Assembly (NCBI RefSeq): GCF_022179685.1
Contig: NZ_BPRB01000028.1
Location: 1 to 44,930, forward strand
Source: Methylobacterium trifolii
GTDB lineage: Bacteria > Pseudomonadota > Alphaproteobacteria > Rhizobiales > Beijerinckiaceae
Reading direction: 5' to 3'
Length of the DNA: 44,930 nucleotides
Positions within the stretch are counted from its first letter, which is position 1; every line of letters begins with the position of its first letter. The notes beneath the pieces were generated by a model that worked only from the letters and a program-made list of their open reading frames with translations, made no database searches and was not told the origin of the DNA. Below are positions 32,100-41,051 of this stretch, in pieces. Position numbers and translations under genes: made by a program.

Positions 32100-33524
32100 A
32101 TGAGCCGTGACGCCACCGATCCGACCGCGCCCGCGCGATCGGCGCTGAACCGCATCCCGTCCGTTGAACGCCTGCTCGGCCATGCCGATGCGGCCGCCCT
32201 CGGCGCCGCCTACGGGCGGTCCGGCCTGGTCGAGGCCGTCCGCGCGGTGCTGTCCCAGATCCGGACCGAAGGCGGCCCCGTGCCGGAGCCGGCCGCGATC
32301 CTCGCCCGCGCCGGGGAACGCCTTGCGGAGGAGCGCCGGCCTTCCCTGCGTCCCGTCTTCAACCTCACCGGGACGGTGCTGCACACCAATCTCGGCCGGG
32401 CGCTGCTGCCGGAGGCAGCGGTGGACGCCGTCGCCGCGGTGATGGCGGGGGCCAGCAACCTCGAATTCGACCTCGGCACGGGGGAGCGCGGCGAACGGGA
32501 CAGCCATGTCGAGGCGCTCCTGTGCCGGCTGACGGGGGCGGAGGCGGCGATCGTCGTCAACAACAACGCCGGGGCCGTCTTCCTCGTCCTCAACGCGCTG
32601 GCCATGCGCCGAGAGGTCGTGGTCTCCCGCGGGGAACTCGTCGAGATCGGCGGCTCGTTCCGGGTGCCGGAGGTGATGGCGCGGGCCGGCTGCCGGATGC
32701 GCGAGGTCGGCACCACCAACCGCACGCACCTGCGCGACTTCGAGGAGGGGATCGGTCCGCGCACCGGCCTCGTGATGAAGGTGCATCCCAGCAACTACGC
32801 CATCCACGGCTTCACCGCCCAGCCCGAGGAGCGGGACCTGCACGAGCTCTGCCGTGCCCGCGGCGTGCCGCTCGCCCTCGACCTCGGCAGCGGCAGCCTC
32901 ATCGACATGGCCGCCTACGGGCTCCCGCCGGAGCCGACCGTGCGGGCAGCGCTCGCGCATGCCGACCTCGTCACCTTCAGCGGCGACAAGCTCCTCGGGG
33001 CCGTCCAGTGCGGGATCGTGGCAGGCCGGGCCGACCTGCTGGCCAAGATCCGCAGGAGTCCCCTCAAGCGGGCGCTACGGGTCGACAAGATGACCTACGC
33101 GGCCCTGGAGGCGACCCTGCGGCTCTACCTGCACCCGGAGCGCCTGCGGCAGGACCTGCCCACCCTTCGGCTCCTCACCCGCACGGCACCGGAGATCGCC
33201 GCGCAGGCGCAGCGCCTGCGCCCCGCCGTCGCCGCGTGCCTCGCCGGGCGGGCGGAGGTGGCGGTCGTCGGCTGCACCAGCCAGATCGGCTCGGGGGCGC
33301 TGCCCGTCGAGACCCTGCCGAGCGCGGGCCTCGCCCTGACGCGGCCGGATGGGCCCGGGGGCCGGCGGGGGGCGGGCGGATGGTGCAAGCGCGTGGCCGG
33401 CGCCCTGCGCCTGCTTCCGGTGCCGGTGATCGGCCGGATCGCCGAGGACGCCCTGCGCCTCGACCTGCGCACCCTCGAGGACGAGGCCGGTTTCCTCGCC
33501 AGCCTGGAGCGGCTGGCGATCTGA
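32100..33524 (+). CDS. selA: L-seryl-tRNA(Sec) selenium transferase
   Basis: A 474-residue PLP enzyme that converts Ser-tRNA(Sec) to Sec-tRNA(Sec) using selenophosphate. N-terminal helical domain: [10 protein letters not shown] near residue 20. Then [33 protein letters not shown], the [15 protein letters not shown] segment, [10 protein letters not shown] and [16 protein letters not shown] with the PLP-binding Lys. Length is normal for the family. The start is an ATG at 32100 without a strong ribosome-binding site. selB, selD and tRNA-Sec are not in the window. A selenoprotein client (usually formate dehydrogenase) must lie elsewhere if the pathway works. Confidence 0.95.
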   Translation: MSRDATDPTAPARSALNRIPSVERLLGHADAAALGAAYGRSGLVEAVRAVLSQIRTEGGPVPEPAAILARAGERLAEERRPSLRPVFNLTGTVLHTNLGRALLPEAAVDAVAAVMAGASNLEFDLGTGERGERDSHVEALLCRLTGAEAAIVVNNNAGAVFLVLNALAMRREVVVSRGELVEIGGSFRVPEVMARAGCRMREVGTTNRTHLRDFEEGIGPRTGLVMKVHPSNYAIHGFTAQPEERDLHELCRARGVPLALDLGSGSLIDMAAYGLPPEPTVRAALAHADLVTFSGDKLLGAVQCGIVAGRADLLAKIRRSPLKRALRVDKMTYAALEATLRLYLHPERLRQDLPTLRLLTRTAPEIAAQAQRLRPAVAACLAGRAEVAVVGCTSQIGSGALPVETLPSAGLALTRPDGPGGRRGAGGWCKRVAGALRLLPVPVIGRIAEDALRLDLRTLEDEAGFLASLERLAI

Positions 33525-33566
33525 ACCGTACACATGGCCTATGTCGCGAGGGAAACGAAGGAATTT

Positions 33567-33578
33567 GCGGTATACCGC
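33567..33578. promoter_or_regulatory. Perfect 12-base palindrome upstream of the OhrR-like gene
   Basis: GCGGTATACCGC is a perfect palindrome about 90 bases before the start of the MarR/OhrR-like gene and 43 bases after selA. MarR dimers bind palindromes of this size and usually repress themselves, so this is a candidate autoregulatory operator. It does not match the classic OhrR site. Confidence 0.4.
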
Positions 33579-33668
33579 GCGTTGCTTTCTCGTCTATCGT
33601 GGGTGCCTGGGGCAACGGTATCGGCGCGGTCGCACCCGATGCGTGACGGTTCGCTGCGGACGGGTGAC

Positions 33669-34163
33669 ATGGCGTATTTGGCGAACGCGACGGACTTGGC
33701 GAACCCGACGGACCTGGCACACGATCCCGTCCAGGACCCGCTGCTCCTCGACAACCAGCTCTGCTACGCCCTCTACGCGGCCGCCCACCGGATGACGAAA
33801 TCCTACCGGCCGCTGCTGGAGCGGATGGGCCTCACCTATCCGCAATACCTCGTGCTGCTGGTGCTCTGGGAACAGGACGGCGTCACCGTCTCCGAGATCG
33901 GCCGGCGCCTGCGGCTCGATTCCGGCACCCTCACGCCGGTGCTGAAGCGCCTGGAGGTCGCGGGGCTGCTCGTGCGCAACCGGCGCCAGTCGGACGAGCG
34001 CGAGGTCGAGATCGCCCTGACCGCGCAGGGCGCCGCCCTGCGGGCCGAGGCCGTCGGCGTGCGCGAGAGCGTGATGTGCCAGCTCGATCTCAGCGAACCC
34101 GAGATCCGGGCCATGCGGGCCGACCTCAACCGCTTGATCGAGCGCCTCAGCGCCCGCGACTGA
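33669..34163 (+). CDS. MarR-family regulator, OhrR-like
   Basis: A 164-residue regulator. DNQLCYALYAAAHRMTKSYRPLLERMGLTYPQYLVL is the OhrR pattern, with the peroxide-sensing Cys at about residue 24 and conserved Tyr residues. The winged helix follows (VTVSEIGRRLRLDSGTLTPVLKRLE, then NRRQSDEREVEIALT). OhrR represses organic-hydroperoxide resistance genes until the Cys is oxidised. No ohr gene is adjacent. The frame is open from 33534; ATGs at 33639 and 33669 are both possible. The N-terminus contains an 18-base tandem repeat (33678-33713) that gives LANATDLANPTD. Confidence 0.85.
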   Translation: MAYLANATDLANPTDLAHDPVQDPLLLDNQLCYALYAAAHRMTKSYRPLLERMGLTYPQYLVLLVLWEQDGVTVSEIGRRLRLDSGTLTPVLKRLEVAGLLVRNRRQSDEREVEIALTAQGAALRAEAVGVRESVMCQLDLSEPEIRAMRADLNRLIERLSARD

Positions 34164-34168
34164 TAGGC

Positions 34169-35560
34169 CTACCGCCGCAGGCGGTTGCCCAGGACGAAGC
34201 CGAACAGCCCCATCAGGATGATGCCGGCCGCCCCCTGGATGCCGACCAGCAGGTTGGTGATCCGGCCGATGGGCTTGATGCCGATCTCGGGCGGGTTGGC
34301 CGTCATCATGTTGAGGGCGCTGTAGCTGACGAGATCGAGGGGGTTGTGGGTGGCGCCCCCCTCCGGCCCCTCCACGATCAGGCCGCCCGTCGCCCCGTAC
34401 AGGATCGCGAACAGGCCGATGACGAGGACGAAGGCGCGGGCGATCCGCGACAGGCTCTCGCCGTAGTCGCAGAGCCATTCGACGAAGCGGTCCGAGGTCC
34501 AGCGGTAGCCGTGCCGCAGGAGGGCGCGGGCGTCGCGCTCGCGCCAAGCGTCACGGGCCTGGGTGCCGGCGTGGTAGCGGCCCATGCGCCGGCCGCGCTT
34601 GTAGGCCCAGCTCGCCTCGTCCTGGCTGCCGATGCTCTTCCAGTTCTGCTCCAGGGCGAGGTAGCTCGACTGCGCGGCCTCGAAGGCCCCGGCGACCTCC
34701 TCGCCGACCGCCCCGCCGAGCTGCTCCACCCGCATCCGGGTGCCGTTGAGCCAGGCGCCCGCGAAGCGGGCATGGTGGAGGCGGCAAGTCGCGAGGTTGA
34801 GCCGCACCAGGCTCGTCTCCGACAGGTCCGCACCGGAGAGGTCGGCCCCGTCGAGCTTGACGCCTGCGAAGTTGGCGCCCTTCAGCCGCGAGCCCACGAG
34901 CCGGGCCTTGGCGAGGCTGGCGCCCTCGAAATCGGCGTGCGTCAGGTTCACGTCGCTGAGGTTCGCCTCGTCCAGGCGGGCCTTGCGGAAGCTTGTGTAG
35001 TCGGCGTCCGCTCCTGTGAAGTCGGCCCCCCAGAGGTCGGCACCGGAGAAGTCGGCCCCGTCGAGGAGGGCGCGGGGGAACTTTGCGAACCGCATCGCCG
35101 CGCCGGTGAAGCGGGCATCCTCCAGCATGGCGTCGGCAAAGCCGACTTGCCCGGCCACGATCCCGTGGAAGCCGGCGCCGCTGAGGTCGGCCTCGCTGCA
35201 ATCGGCCTCCTCCAGGATCGCGCCGTCGAAGCGGGTCGAGCGCCCGACGATTCCGCCGAGCCGCGCGCGCCTGAGGTTGGCGCCCGAGAGGTCCGCCTCC
35301 TCCAGGCGCGCCTGCGACAGGTCGCTGCCGGAGAGGTTCAGGCCCCCGTGCTCGGCATCCCACCAGGGCGGGGGCGGCCCATCGGCTCCGACCAGCCGGG
35401 CGAGGGATTCCCGACCGGCCTGGAGCCGGGACAGGTCGAGGGCTTGCGCCCCCGCCTCCAGGGGCGCCCCGTCGAGGGCGGCGATCCGGTCGAGAAGGGC
35501 GCGGGTGCGGGGATCGGTGGAGCCGGCTGGGTCGCGCATGGCGAGGGTGTCGTGGTCCAT
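34169..35560 (-). CDS. Pentapeptide-repeat protein with C-terminal membrane (channel-like) domain
   Basis: A 463-residue protein. Residues about 70-275 are some 40 A(D/N)LxX pentapeptides (for example LSGSDLSQARLEEADLSGAN), predicted to form a right-handed quadrilateral beta-helix. Residues about 290-360 are charged (QNWKSIGSQDEASWAYKRGRR). Two hydrophobic segments (about 370-395 and 435-460) flank SYSALNMMTANPPEIGIKP, an arrangement like a two-helix ion-channel pore. Similar pentapeptide/ion-channel proteins exist, but the function here is unknown. It is convergent with the OhrR-like gene, 5 bases apart over a TAGGCCTA palindrome. Confidence 0.8.
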   Translation of the reverse strand: MDHDTLAMRDPAGSTDPRTRALLDRIAALDGAPLEAGAQALDLSRLQAGRESLARLVGADGPPPPWWDAEHGGLNLSGSDLSQARLEEADLSGANLRRARLGGIVGRSTRFDGAILEEADCSEADLSGAGFHGIVAGQVGFADAMLEDARFTGAAMRFAKFPRALLDGADFSGADLWGADFTGADADYTSFRKARLDEANLSDVNLTHADFEGASLAKARLVGSRLKGANFAGVKLDGADLSGADLSETSLVRLNLATCRLHHARFAGAWLNGTRMRVEQLGGAVGEEVAGAFEAAQSSYLALEQNWKSIGSQDEASWAYKRGRRMGRYHAGTQARDAWRERDARALLRHGYRWTSDRFVEWLCDYGESLSRIARAFVLVIGLFAILYGATGGLIVEGPEGGATHNPLDLVSYSALNMMTANPPEIGIKPIGRITNLLVGIQGAAGIILMGLFGFVLGNRLRR

Positions 35561-35602
35561 GCGCGATCTAGCAGCCTTGGCGGTAGCGATGCCAGACGCG
35601 AT

Positions 35603-37903
35603 TCAGGCCGCTGCGCCCTGCGATCCCTTGACGATGCGCACCGGGATCGCCTTGGCCGCCGGGGTCTTGGCCTGCTCGTCGTGGTGCCAGAGGGGGATCA
35701 GCACGTTCAGCTCCGGGTAGTAGCCGGCGCAGTTGCCCACCGGGATGTCGTAGCGCACGATCCGCAGGCCCTTCACCACCCGGACCACCTCGTCGGAGGC
35801 CACGGTCGCCACGTCCACGTGCTCGCCGTCCGCGAGGTGCAGCCGCTCCATGTCGGCGGCGTTCATGAACAGGATGGAGCGCGTGCCCTTCACCCCGCGG
35901 AAGCGGTCGTGATAGCCGTAGACCGTGGTGTTGAACTGGTCGTTGGAGCGCAGCGTCATCAGGTCCAGCACGTCCGGTCCCGCTGCCGGCATGTCCGGAT
36001 CGGCATCGAGGCCGGCCGGCACCACGAAGTTCGCCTTGCCGGTCTCGGTCTCCCACTTGCGCTCGCGGGCTTTAAGCGGCTTGCGCAGGCCGCCCGGATC
36101 GAACATCCGCGCGTTGAAGTCCTTGAACAGGTCCGGGTAGGTCGCCTCGATCGCGTCGCGGACCTTGGCGTAGTCGCCGGCCCAGGCGTCCCAGTCGACC
36201 TTCGGGTTCGGAGGCAGGACCGCCTTGGCGAGTTCGGCCACGATCCAGGGTTCCGAGCGGACGTGTTCGCTCACGGGCTTCGTCACGCCCTTCGAGCCGT
36301 GGAAGCAGGAGGTCGAATCCTCCATCGACACGGCCTGTGGGCCGCCGGCCTGCTCGTCGACCTCGATCCGGCCGAGGCAGGGCAGGATGTAGCTGACCTC
36401 CCCGTGCACCAGGTGCGAGCGGTTGAGCTTGGTCGAGACCTGCACGGTGAGGCGCTGCCGGCGCCAGGCGGCCTCCATCGGCCCGGTATCGGGGATCGCC
36501 CGCACGAAGTTGCCGCCCAGGCCGATGAAGGCCCGCACCGTGCCGTCGCGGATGCCCTCGCAGGCCTCGACGGTGTTCAGGCCCTGGTCGCGCGGCGGCG
36601 CGAAGCCGTATTGCGCGGCGATCCGGTCCAGGGGCACCAGCTCCGGCTTCTCGGAGATGCCGACGGTGCGCTGGCCCTGGACGTTGGAATGGCCGCGCAC
36701 GGGGCAGATGCCTGCACCCGGACGGCCGACGTTCCCGCGCAGCAGCATCAGGTTGACCAGCATCTGCACCGTCTCGGTGCCCTTGCGGTGCTGGGTCAGG
36801 CCCATGCCGTAGATTCCGATGGTGCTGCGCGCCTTCGCGTAGGCGGCGGCCGCCGCCTCCAGGTCCGCGCGCGTCAGGCCGGAGCGGCGCGCGATGGCCG
36901 GCCAGCCCTGCGCGTCGCAGAACGCCCCGAACGCGTCGAGGCCGTGGGTGTGCTCCTCGAGGAAGGCGTGGTCGAGGACGCGCGCACGCCCGGCGGCCTC
37001 CGCCGCCCGGTCCGCGGCCAGGAGCGCCTTGCACAGGCCGGTGATCGCCGCGAGGTCGCCGCCGGCCTTCACCTGATGGTACTGCGTCGAGATCCGCGTG
37101 GAGGAGCGCGTCAGCATCTCCACGGGGGATTGCGGGTCCGTGAAGCGCTCCAGCCCCCGCTCGCGCAAGGGGTTGAAGGTGACGATCGCCGCACCGCGCC
37201 GACGCGCCTCCTGCAACGGGTGCAGCATCCGCGGCGCGTTCGAGCCGACGTTCTGGCCGAAGAACAGGAACAGGTCGGCGGTTTCGAAATCCTCCAGCCG
37301 CGTCGTGCCCACGGCCTGGCCGATCGACGCCTTGAGGCCGACCGAGGTCGGCTCGTGGCACATGTTGGAGGAATCGGGCAGGTTGTTGTTGCCGTACATC
37401 CGCGCGAACAACGCGTACATGTAACTGGTCTCGAGGGATGCCCGCCCGGAAGCGTAGCAGACCACCGATTTCGGATCGAGGGCGCGCAGCTCGCGCCCGA
37501 TCTCCGCGAAGGCATCCGCCCAGGAGACCGTCTCGTAGCGGTCGGACACCGGATCGTAGCGCATCGGATGCGTCAGGCGGCCCTGTTCCTCCAGGGCGTA
37601 GTCCGACCAGCCGCGGAGCTCGGTGACGGTGTGCTCGGCGAAGAAGGCCGGCGTGGTGCGCTTGCGGGTCTGCTCCCAGGCGGTGGCCTTGGCGCCGTTC
37701 TCGCAATATTCGAAGGCCAGGGGCTTGGCCGGCTTCGACCAGGCGCAGGACACGCACATGAAGCCGCCCGGCTTGTTCTGCTTCATCAGCATCGCGGCGC
37801 CGGTGACAGGGATCTCCTCGCGGGTGAGGATCTCGGCCAGCGACCGTGCGGAGCCCCAGCCTCCGGCGGGACCGTCGTAGGCTTCGATCTTCGGCTCGCT
37901 CAT
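35603..37903 (-). CDS. FdhF/YdeP-family molybdopterin oxidoreductase (formate dehydrogenase-like)
   Basis: A 766-residue molybdo/tungsto-bis-MGD enzyme of the FdhF/YdeP family. Cys residues in FMCVSCAW and FEYCENGAKA resemble its iron-sulfur region. SSNMCHEPTSVGLKASIG (about residue 182) aligns with the formate dehydrogenase metal-ligand loop, with Cys (TGC) where E. coli FdhF has selenocysteine. VRGHSNVQGQRTVG and LMTLRSNDQFNTTVYGYHDR are the cofactor-binding segments. It may be a formate dehydrogenase (methylotrophs have a divergent FDH of this kind) or a YdeP-like enzyme. The ATG at 37903 is preferred over a GTG at 37912. It follows the TonB receptor by 99 bases on the same strand. Confidence 0.88.
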   Translation of the reverse strand: MSEPKIEAYDGPAGGWGSARSLAEILTREEIPVTGAAMLMKQNKPGGFMCVSCAWSKPAKPLAFEYCENGAKATAWEQTRKRTTPAFFAEHTVTELRGWSDYALEEQGRLTHPMRYDPVSDRYETVSWADAFAEIGRELRALDPKSVVCYASGRASLETSYMYALFARMYGNNNLPDSSNMCHEPTSVGLKASIGQAVGTTRLEDFETADLFLFFGQNVGSNAPRMLHPLQEARRRGAAIVTFNPLRERGLERFTDPQSPVEMLTRSSTRISTQYHQVKAGGDLAAITGLCKALLAADRAAEAAGRARVLDHAFLEEHTHGLDAFGAFCDAQGWPAIARRSGLTRADLEAAAAAYAKARSTIGIYGMGLTQHRKGTETVQMLVNLMLLRGNVGRPGAGICPVRGHSNVQGQRTVGISEKPELVPLDRIAAQYGFAPPRDQGLNTVEACEGIRDGTVRAFIGLGGNFVRAIPDTGPMEAAWRRQRLTVQVSTKLNRSHLVHGEVSYILPCLGRIEVDEQAGGPQAVSMEDSTSCFHGSKGVTKPVSEHVRSEPWIVAELAKAVLPPNPKVDWDAWAGDYAKVRDAIEATYPDLFKDFNARMFDPGGLRKPLKARERKWETETGKANFVVPAGLDADPDMPAAGPDVLDLMTLRSNDQFNTTVYGYHDRFRGVKGTRSILFMNAADMERLHLADGEHVDVATVASDEVVRVVKGLRIVRYDIPVGNCAGYYPELNVLIPLWHHDEQAKTPAAKAIPVRIVKGSQGAAA

Positions 37904-38002
37904 GTCGCACACCTGACGGCGCGGTCCGGAACGGTCCGCGTTCAGCCAACGCCGCAGCCGGGCCTAGGATCAGAGCCATGATGACGCGTGGCGTCGTCCG
38001 GC

Positions 38003-40153
38003 TCAGAAGCGGGCGGTGAGGAAGAGCCGGAGGTTGCGCCCCGGCAGCAGGATCTCGTCCTTCTTGAAGGAGGCCGAGTTGCGGATGCGGTCGTCCAGCA
38101 GGTTGCGCCCTTGCAGGCCCAGCGTCACCTCGCTGGCGCCGTAGAGGGCCGGGTCCAGGGGCTTGGTGTAGCTGACCTCGGCCCGCAGGTCGTCCCAGCC
38201 CGGCGTCGTGGTCTCGAACGGCGCGATCTCGGTGTGGGCGAAGGCGTGGAGCAGGTTCACCCGCGCGAACCAGCCGTCCGCCCGCACGAACAGGCCGCCG
38301 CCGACCCGGTGGGGCGGGATGCGCGGCACGTAGGACCCGTCGTCGAACTGCGCGCGGACGAAATCGTACTGCGCCTCGATGCCGGCCCAGCCGCTGTCGA
38401 CCGCGAAGGCGTCGAGCTGCGCGCCGATCTCGGCCCCGTAGAAGGTCGCGTTCTGCTGCGAGTAGACGATCTGGCGCAGCTCGTCGTCGCTGCCGCAGGA
38501 GCCGAAATCGTCGCCGCAGCGGATTCCGGTGTCGCGCTTGTAGATGAAGCCGGTGTAGCGGGTGAAATAGCCGGTGGCGTCCAGGCGCAGCGGCCCCTCC
38601 GCCCGGCGCAGGCCCACCTCGACGGTGCGCGCGCGCTCCAGCCGCAGGGTGGGATTTCCGATCTCGAAGGTCTCGGTCGCGTCGTGCGGCCCCTGCGAGA
38701 ACAGCTCGTAGGCGGTCGGCGCCCGCTCGACGTAGCTGCCGTTCAGGCTGCCGACGAAGCCGTAGGGCAGGTCCTGGAGGGCGCCGAAGCTGAGGCTCTT
38801 CGGGGCGAATTTGCGCCGCAGCCCGTAGGCCAGGGGGTCCTGCCCGTCGACGGGCAAGTCATCGCTGGGGAATTGCCGCGCGGTGCTGGTCGAGCGGTCG
38901 CCCTCGATCCGCCCGGCCGCCTGGACGCGCAGGCCGCCTCCCACGTCGAGTTCCTCGAACAGGTAGACCGCGTTCGAGCGCGCCTCGGTCGGCGGCAGGA
39001 AGCTCTCCCCTTGCGTGTTGAGCACGCGCCGGCCGGTCTGGAGACCGAGCGCCCCTGTGAGCGTGCCGAGCGCGGTGAAGACCGGAACGTGCTGGAGTTC
39101 GACCCGCCCTTCCGCCTCGCGGTTCTTGAAGGTCGCCTGGATGCCGTCGATCCCGTCGCCGCCGATGCCGGTCTCGTCGTGCCGGTAGACCGAGCCGCCG
39201 GCCCAGAACCGGATCGCCGCGAAGGGCCCTTCCAGGGGCCGGTACTCGCCGCGGGCCAGCACCCGGTCCTGGCGCGGGTCGAGGCGGGTGCGGCTCTGCG
39301 CGGCCTCGCCGCCCGGGATCTGGTAGAGGGCGTCGTAGTGGCTGTAGGACAGGCCGACGAAGCCGCGGTCGCCGATGAACGACAGTCCCACCGATCCGCC
39401 CTGCGTCTCGGTGGCGGAGTTGCGCTGGATGCCCGACGGCGTCGCGTAGCTGTCGGTCGCCGTCCTGAAGCCGTCGGCGTGGACCGCGACGCCGTCATAG
39501 CCCGCATCGACGGAGGCCGCGCCCAGGCGGCCGTTGTCCACGCTGGTATAGCCCGTCGTCACCTGCCCCGCGATGCCGCGCGCGGGGATGAAGGTCGGCA
39601 CCCGGTTGTTCTCGGCCGAGACCACGCCGCCGATCGCCTGCGAGCCGTAGCGCAGGGTCGCCGGGCCCCGGATCACCTCGATGCGGTCGGCTGCCAGCGG
39701 GTTGAACGGCACCGCATGGTCCTCGCCGAGCTCCGACACGTCGCCGATCGAGACGCCGTTCTCCTGAATGCGGACGCGGGCGTTGTCGAGGCCGCGGATG
39801 ATCGGGCGGGAGGCCGCGCCCGGCGCGTAGGTCGAGGCCGAGATGCCGGGCCGGTCGGAGAGCGCATCGCCCAGGGTGCGCGGCTGGTCGCGGGCGATCT
39901 GGTCCCGGCTCACCACCGTGACCGGCGAGAACGCGTTCGCCGCCACCGGCAGCAGCCCGACGGGCAGCGTGGTCGCGGCGCCGATGGTGCCCGGCGCCTG
40001 GATCGGGCTCGCGGCCGTGACGCTGAGTTCCTCCAGGGTCACGGCGGGCGAAGCCTGTGCGAGGGCGGCCGATGGCAGCGCGAGGCAGCAGAGGCTCGTC
40101 GCCACCAGGGTGCCGGCGGCGAACCGTATGCGGTCGAGGGGTGGCATGGGCAT
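38003..40153 (-). CDS. znuD: TonB-dependent outer-membrane receptor, ZnuD-like (zinc uptake)
   Basis: A 716-residue receptor. Residues 1-33 are a signal peptide ending AALAQA. The plug domain shows VTVVSRDQIARDQPRTLGDAL, RPIIRGLDNARVRIQENG and RIEVIRGPATLRYGSQAIGG. The barrel ends in Phe (LFLTARF). SYVERAPTAYELFSQGPHDATETFEIGN is the pattern that I associate with ZnuD zinc receptors. A near-exact Zur box (40164-40178) lies 11 bases upstream, supporting zinc regulation. Two Cys (CGDDFGSC) in a loop may bind metal. The ligand could still be another metal or chelate. Confidence 0.85.
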   Translation of the reverse strand: MPMPPLDRIRFAAGTLVATSLCCLALPSAALAQASPAVTLEELSVTAASPIQAPGTIGAATTLPVGLLPVAANAFSPVTVVSRDQIARDQPRTLGDALSDRPGISASTYAPGAASRPIIRGLDNARVRIQENGVSIGDVSELGEDHAVPFNPLAADRIEVIRGPATLRYGSQAIGGVVSAENNRVPTFIPARGIAGQVTTGYTSVDNGRLGAASVDAGYDGVAVHADGFRTATDSYATPSGIQRNSATETQGGSVGLSFIGDRGFVGLSYSHYDALYQIPGGEAAQSRTRLDPRQDRVLARGEYRPLEGPFAAIRFWAGGSVYRHDETGIGGDGIDGIQATFKNREAEGRVELQHVPVFTALGTLTGALGLQTGRRVLNTQGESFLPPTEARSNAVYLFEELDVGGGLRVQAAGRIEGDRSTSTARQFPSDDLPVDGQDPLAYGLRRKFAPKSLSFGALQDLPYGFVGSLNGSYVERAPTAYELFSQGPHDATETFEIGNPTLRLERARTVEVGLRRAEGPLRLDATGYFTRYTGFIYKRDTGIRCGDDFGSCGSDDELRQIVYSQQNATFYGAEIGAQLDAFAVDSGWAGIEAQYDFVRAQFDDGSYVPRIPPHRVGGGLFVRADGWFARVNLLHAFAHTEIAPFETTTPGWDDLRAEVSYTKPLDPALYGASEVTLGLQGRNLLDDRIRNSASFKKDEILLPGRNLRLFLTARF

Positions 40154-40163
40154 CCGTTAGAGA

Positions 40164-40178
40164 TGTTATGTTATAACA
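40164..40178. promoter_or_regulatory. Candidate Zur box upstream of znuD-like gene
   Basis: TGTTAT-GTT-ATAACA is a perfect 6-3-6 inverted repeat and matches the Zur consensus TGTTATANTATAACA except in the central spacer. It lies 11 bases before the receptor start, flanked by AGAGAT/ATCTCT. Zur would repress the gene when zinc is plentiful. Confidence 0.7.
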
Positions 40179-40241
40179 ATCTCTCCTTACGACGGGCTCC
40201 GCAACGGGCAAGGCAGGCCACGGCCGCGAGCGTCCAGATGC

Positions 40242-40254
40242 GTAACGTTATTAC
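40242..40254. promoter_or_regulatory. Second, weaker Zur-like palindrome
   Basis: GTAACGTTATTAC is an imperfect palindrome between the MarR gene and the znuD-like gene, about 70 bases from the better Zur box. Its outer arms (GTAA/TTAC) pair. It could be a second Zur site or part of the promoter. Confidence 0.35.
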
Positions 40255-40273
40255 AACACCATCTCGCCGTGGA

Positions 40274-40906
40274 TCAGAAGGCCTGCGGCGCCGATGCGTC
40301 GGCGAGGGCCGCCTCCGGCTCGTCCTCGTCGGACTCGATCTCGGCGTCGGCCTCCGTCTCGTGGCCGGAGACGCCTGCCGCATCCGCGAGGCTGCGGGCG
40401 GCCTTGCGCAGGAGCTTGCGCAGGCGGCGCTTCTCCTTGCCGTCGAGGCCGCCGAGGAGTTCGGCCTCCACGTCGTCCCAGATCCGCTCGATCGCATCCG
40501 CCTTCGCCAGCCCCGCCTCGGTGAGGCGCACGCGCACGATCCGCCCGTCGCCGGCCTCGGCCCGGCGCTCGACGAAGCCGAGGGCGGCCAGCCGCGAGAT
40601 CGTCTTCGAGGCGGTGGGCGGGCGGACCCGCAGGGTCGCGGCGAGGTCCCCCATCGTCATGGTGCCGGCCGCGGCGAGGGCCTGCACCACCTGCTCCTGT
40701 CCGGCGAACAGACCGAGCCCCGCCAGCCGGTCGCCGATGCGGGAGCGATGCAGCCGCGCCGCCTGGACCAGGGCCCAGCCGACGCTCTTGGCACCGGGGG
40801 GGCGGGCGCGCTTGGGGGACCCGGTCGCGGCCTTGTCCTGCTTCGCCTTGCCGGTCACGGGGATGCCTGGGATGTCGCCGACTGAAGATTCGTCCGCCGC
40901 TGGCAT
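40274..40906 (-). CDS. MarR-family transcriptional regulator
   Basis: A 210-residue regulator with a MarR winged helix in the middle: GQEQVVQALAAAGTMTMGDLAATLRVRPPTASKTISRLAALGFVERR, then DGRIVRVRLTEAG. It has a basic N-terminal extension and an unusually acidic C-terminal tail (about the last 35 residues, many Glu and Asp). The ligand is unknown. The ATG at 40906 with an upstream GGGGTG is preferred; the frame extends to 40981. It lies 120 bases upstream of the znuD-like gene on the same strand, but the Zur box between them suggests separate control. Confidence 0.82.
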   Translation of the reverse strand: MPAADESSVGDIPGIPVTGKAKQDKAATGSPKRARPPGAKSVGWALVQAARLHRSRIGDRLAGLGLFAGQEQVVQALAAAGTMTMGDLAATLRVRPPTASKTISRLAALGFVERRAEAGDGRIVRVRLTEAGLAKADAIERIWDDVEAELLGGLDGKEKRRLRKLLRKAARSLADAAGVSGHETEADAEIESDEDEPEAALADASAPQAF

Positions 40907-41051
40907 GGTGCACCCCACTGCCCGCGCGTCCAGGCGCGGAGACCCGGAACCCCACGGGTCCGAGTCTTCTGTACGGGGCATGTGCCCCGCGCCTGTGAAG
41001 GTGCGATGACAAAGCTTTGCCGGGACGCGATCGTCCTCGGCAAAGGGCCTT

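Noticed and set aside
34076..40885. Very long plus-strand open frames opposite the pentapeptide, FdhF-like and TonB genes
   Set aside because: They are the antisense frame of GC-rich coding genes; the minus-strand proteins have clear domains and these do not.
40274..40906. The MarR gene next to the Zur box as Zur itself
   Set aside because: It has a MarR winged helix and lacks the Cys/His zinc-binding pattern of the Fur family.
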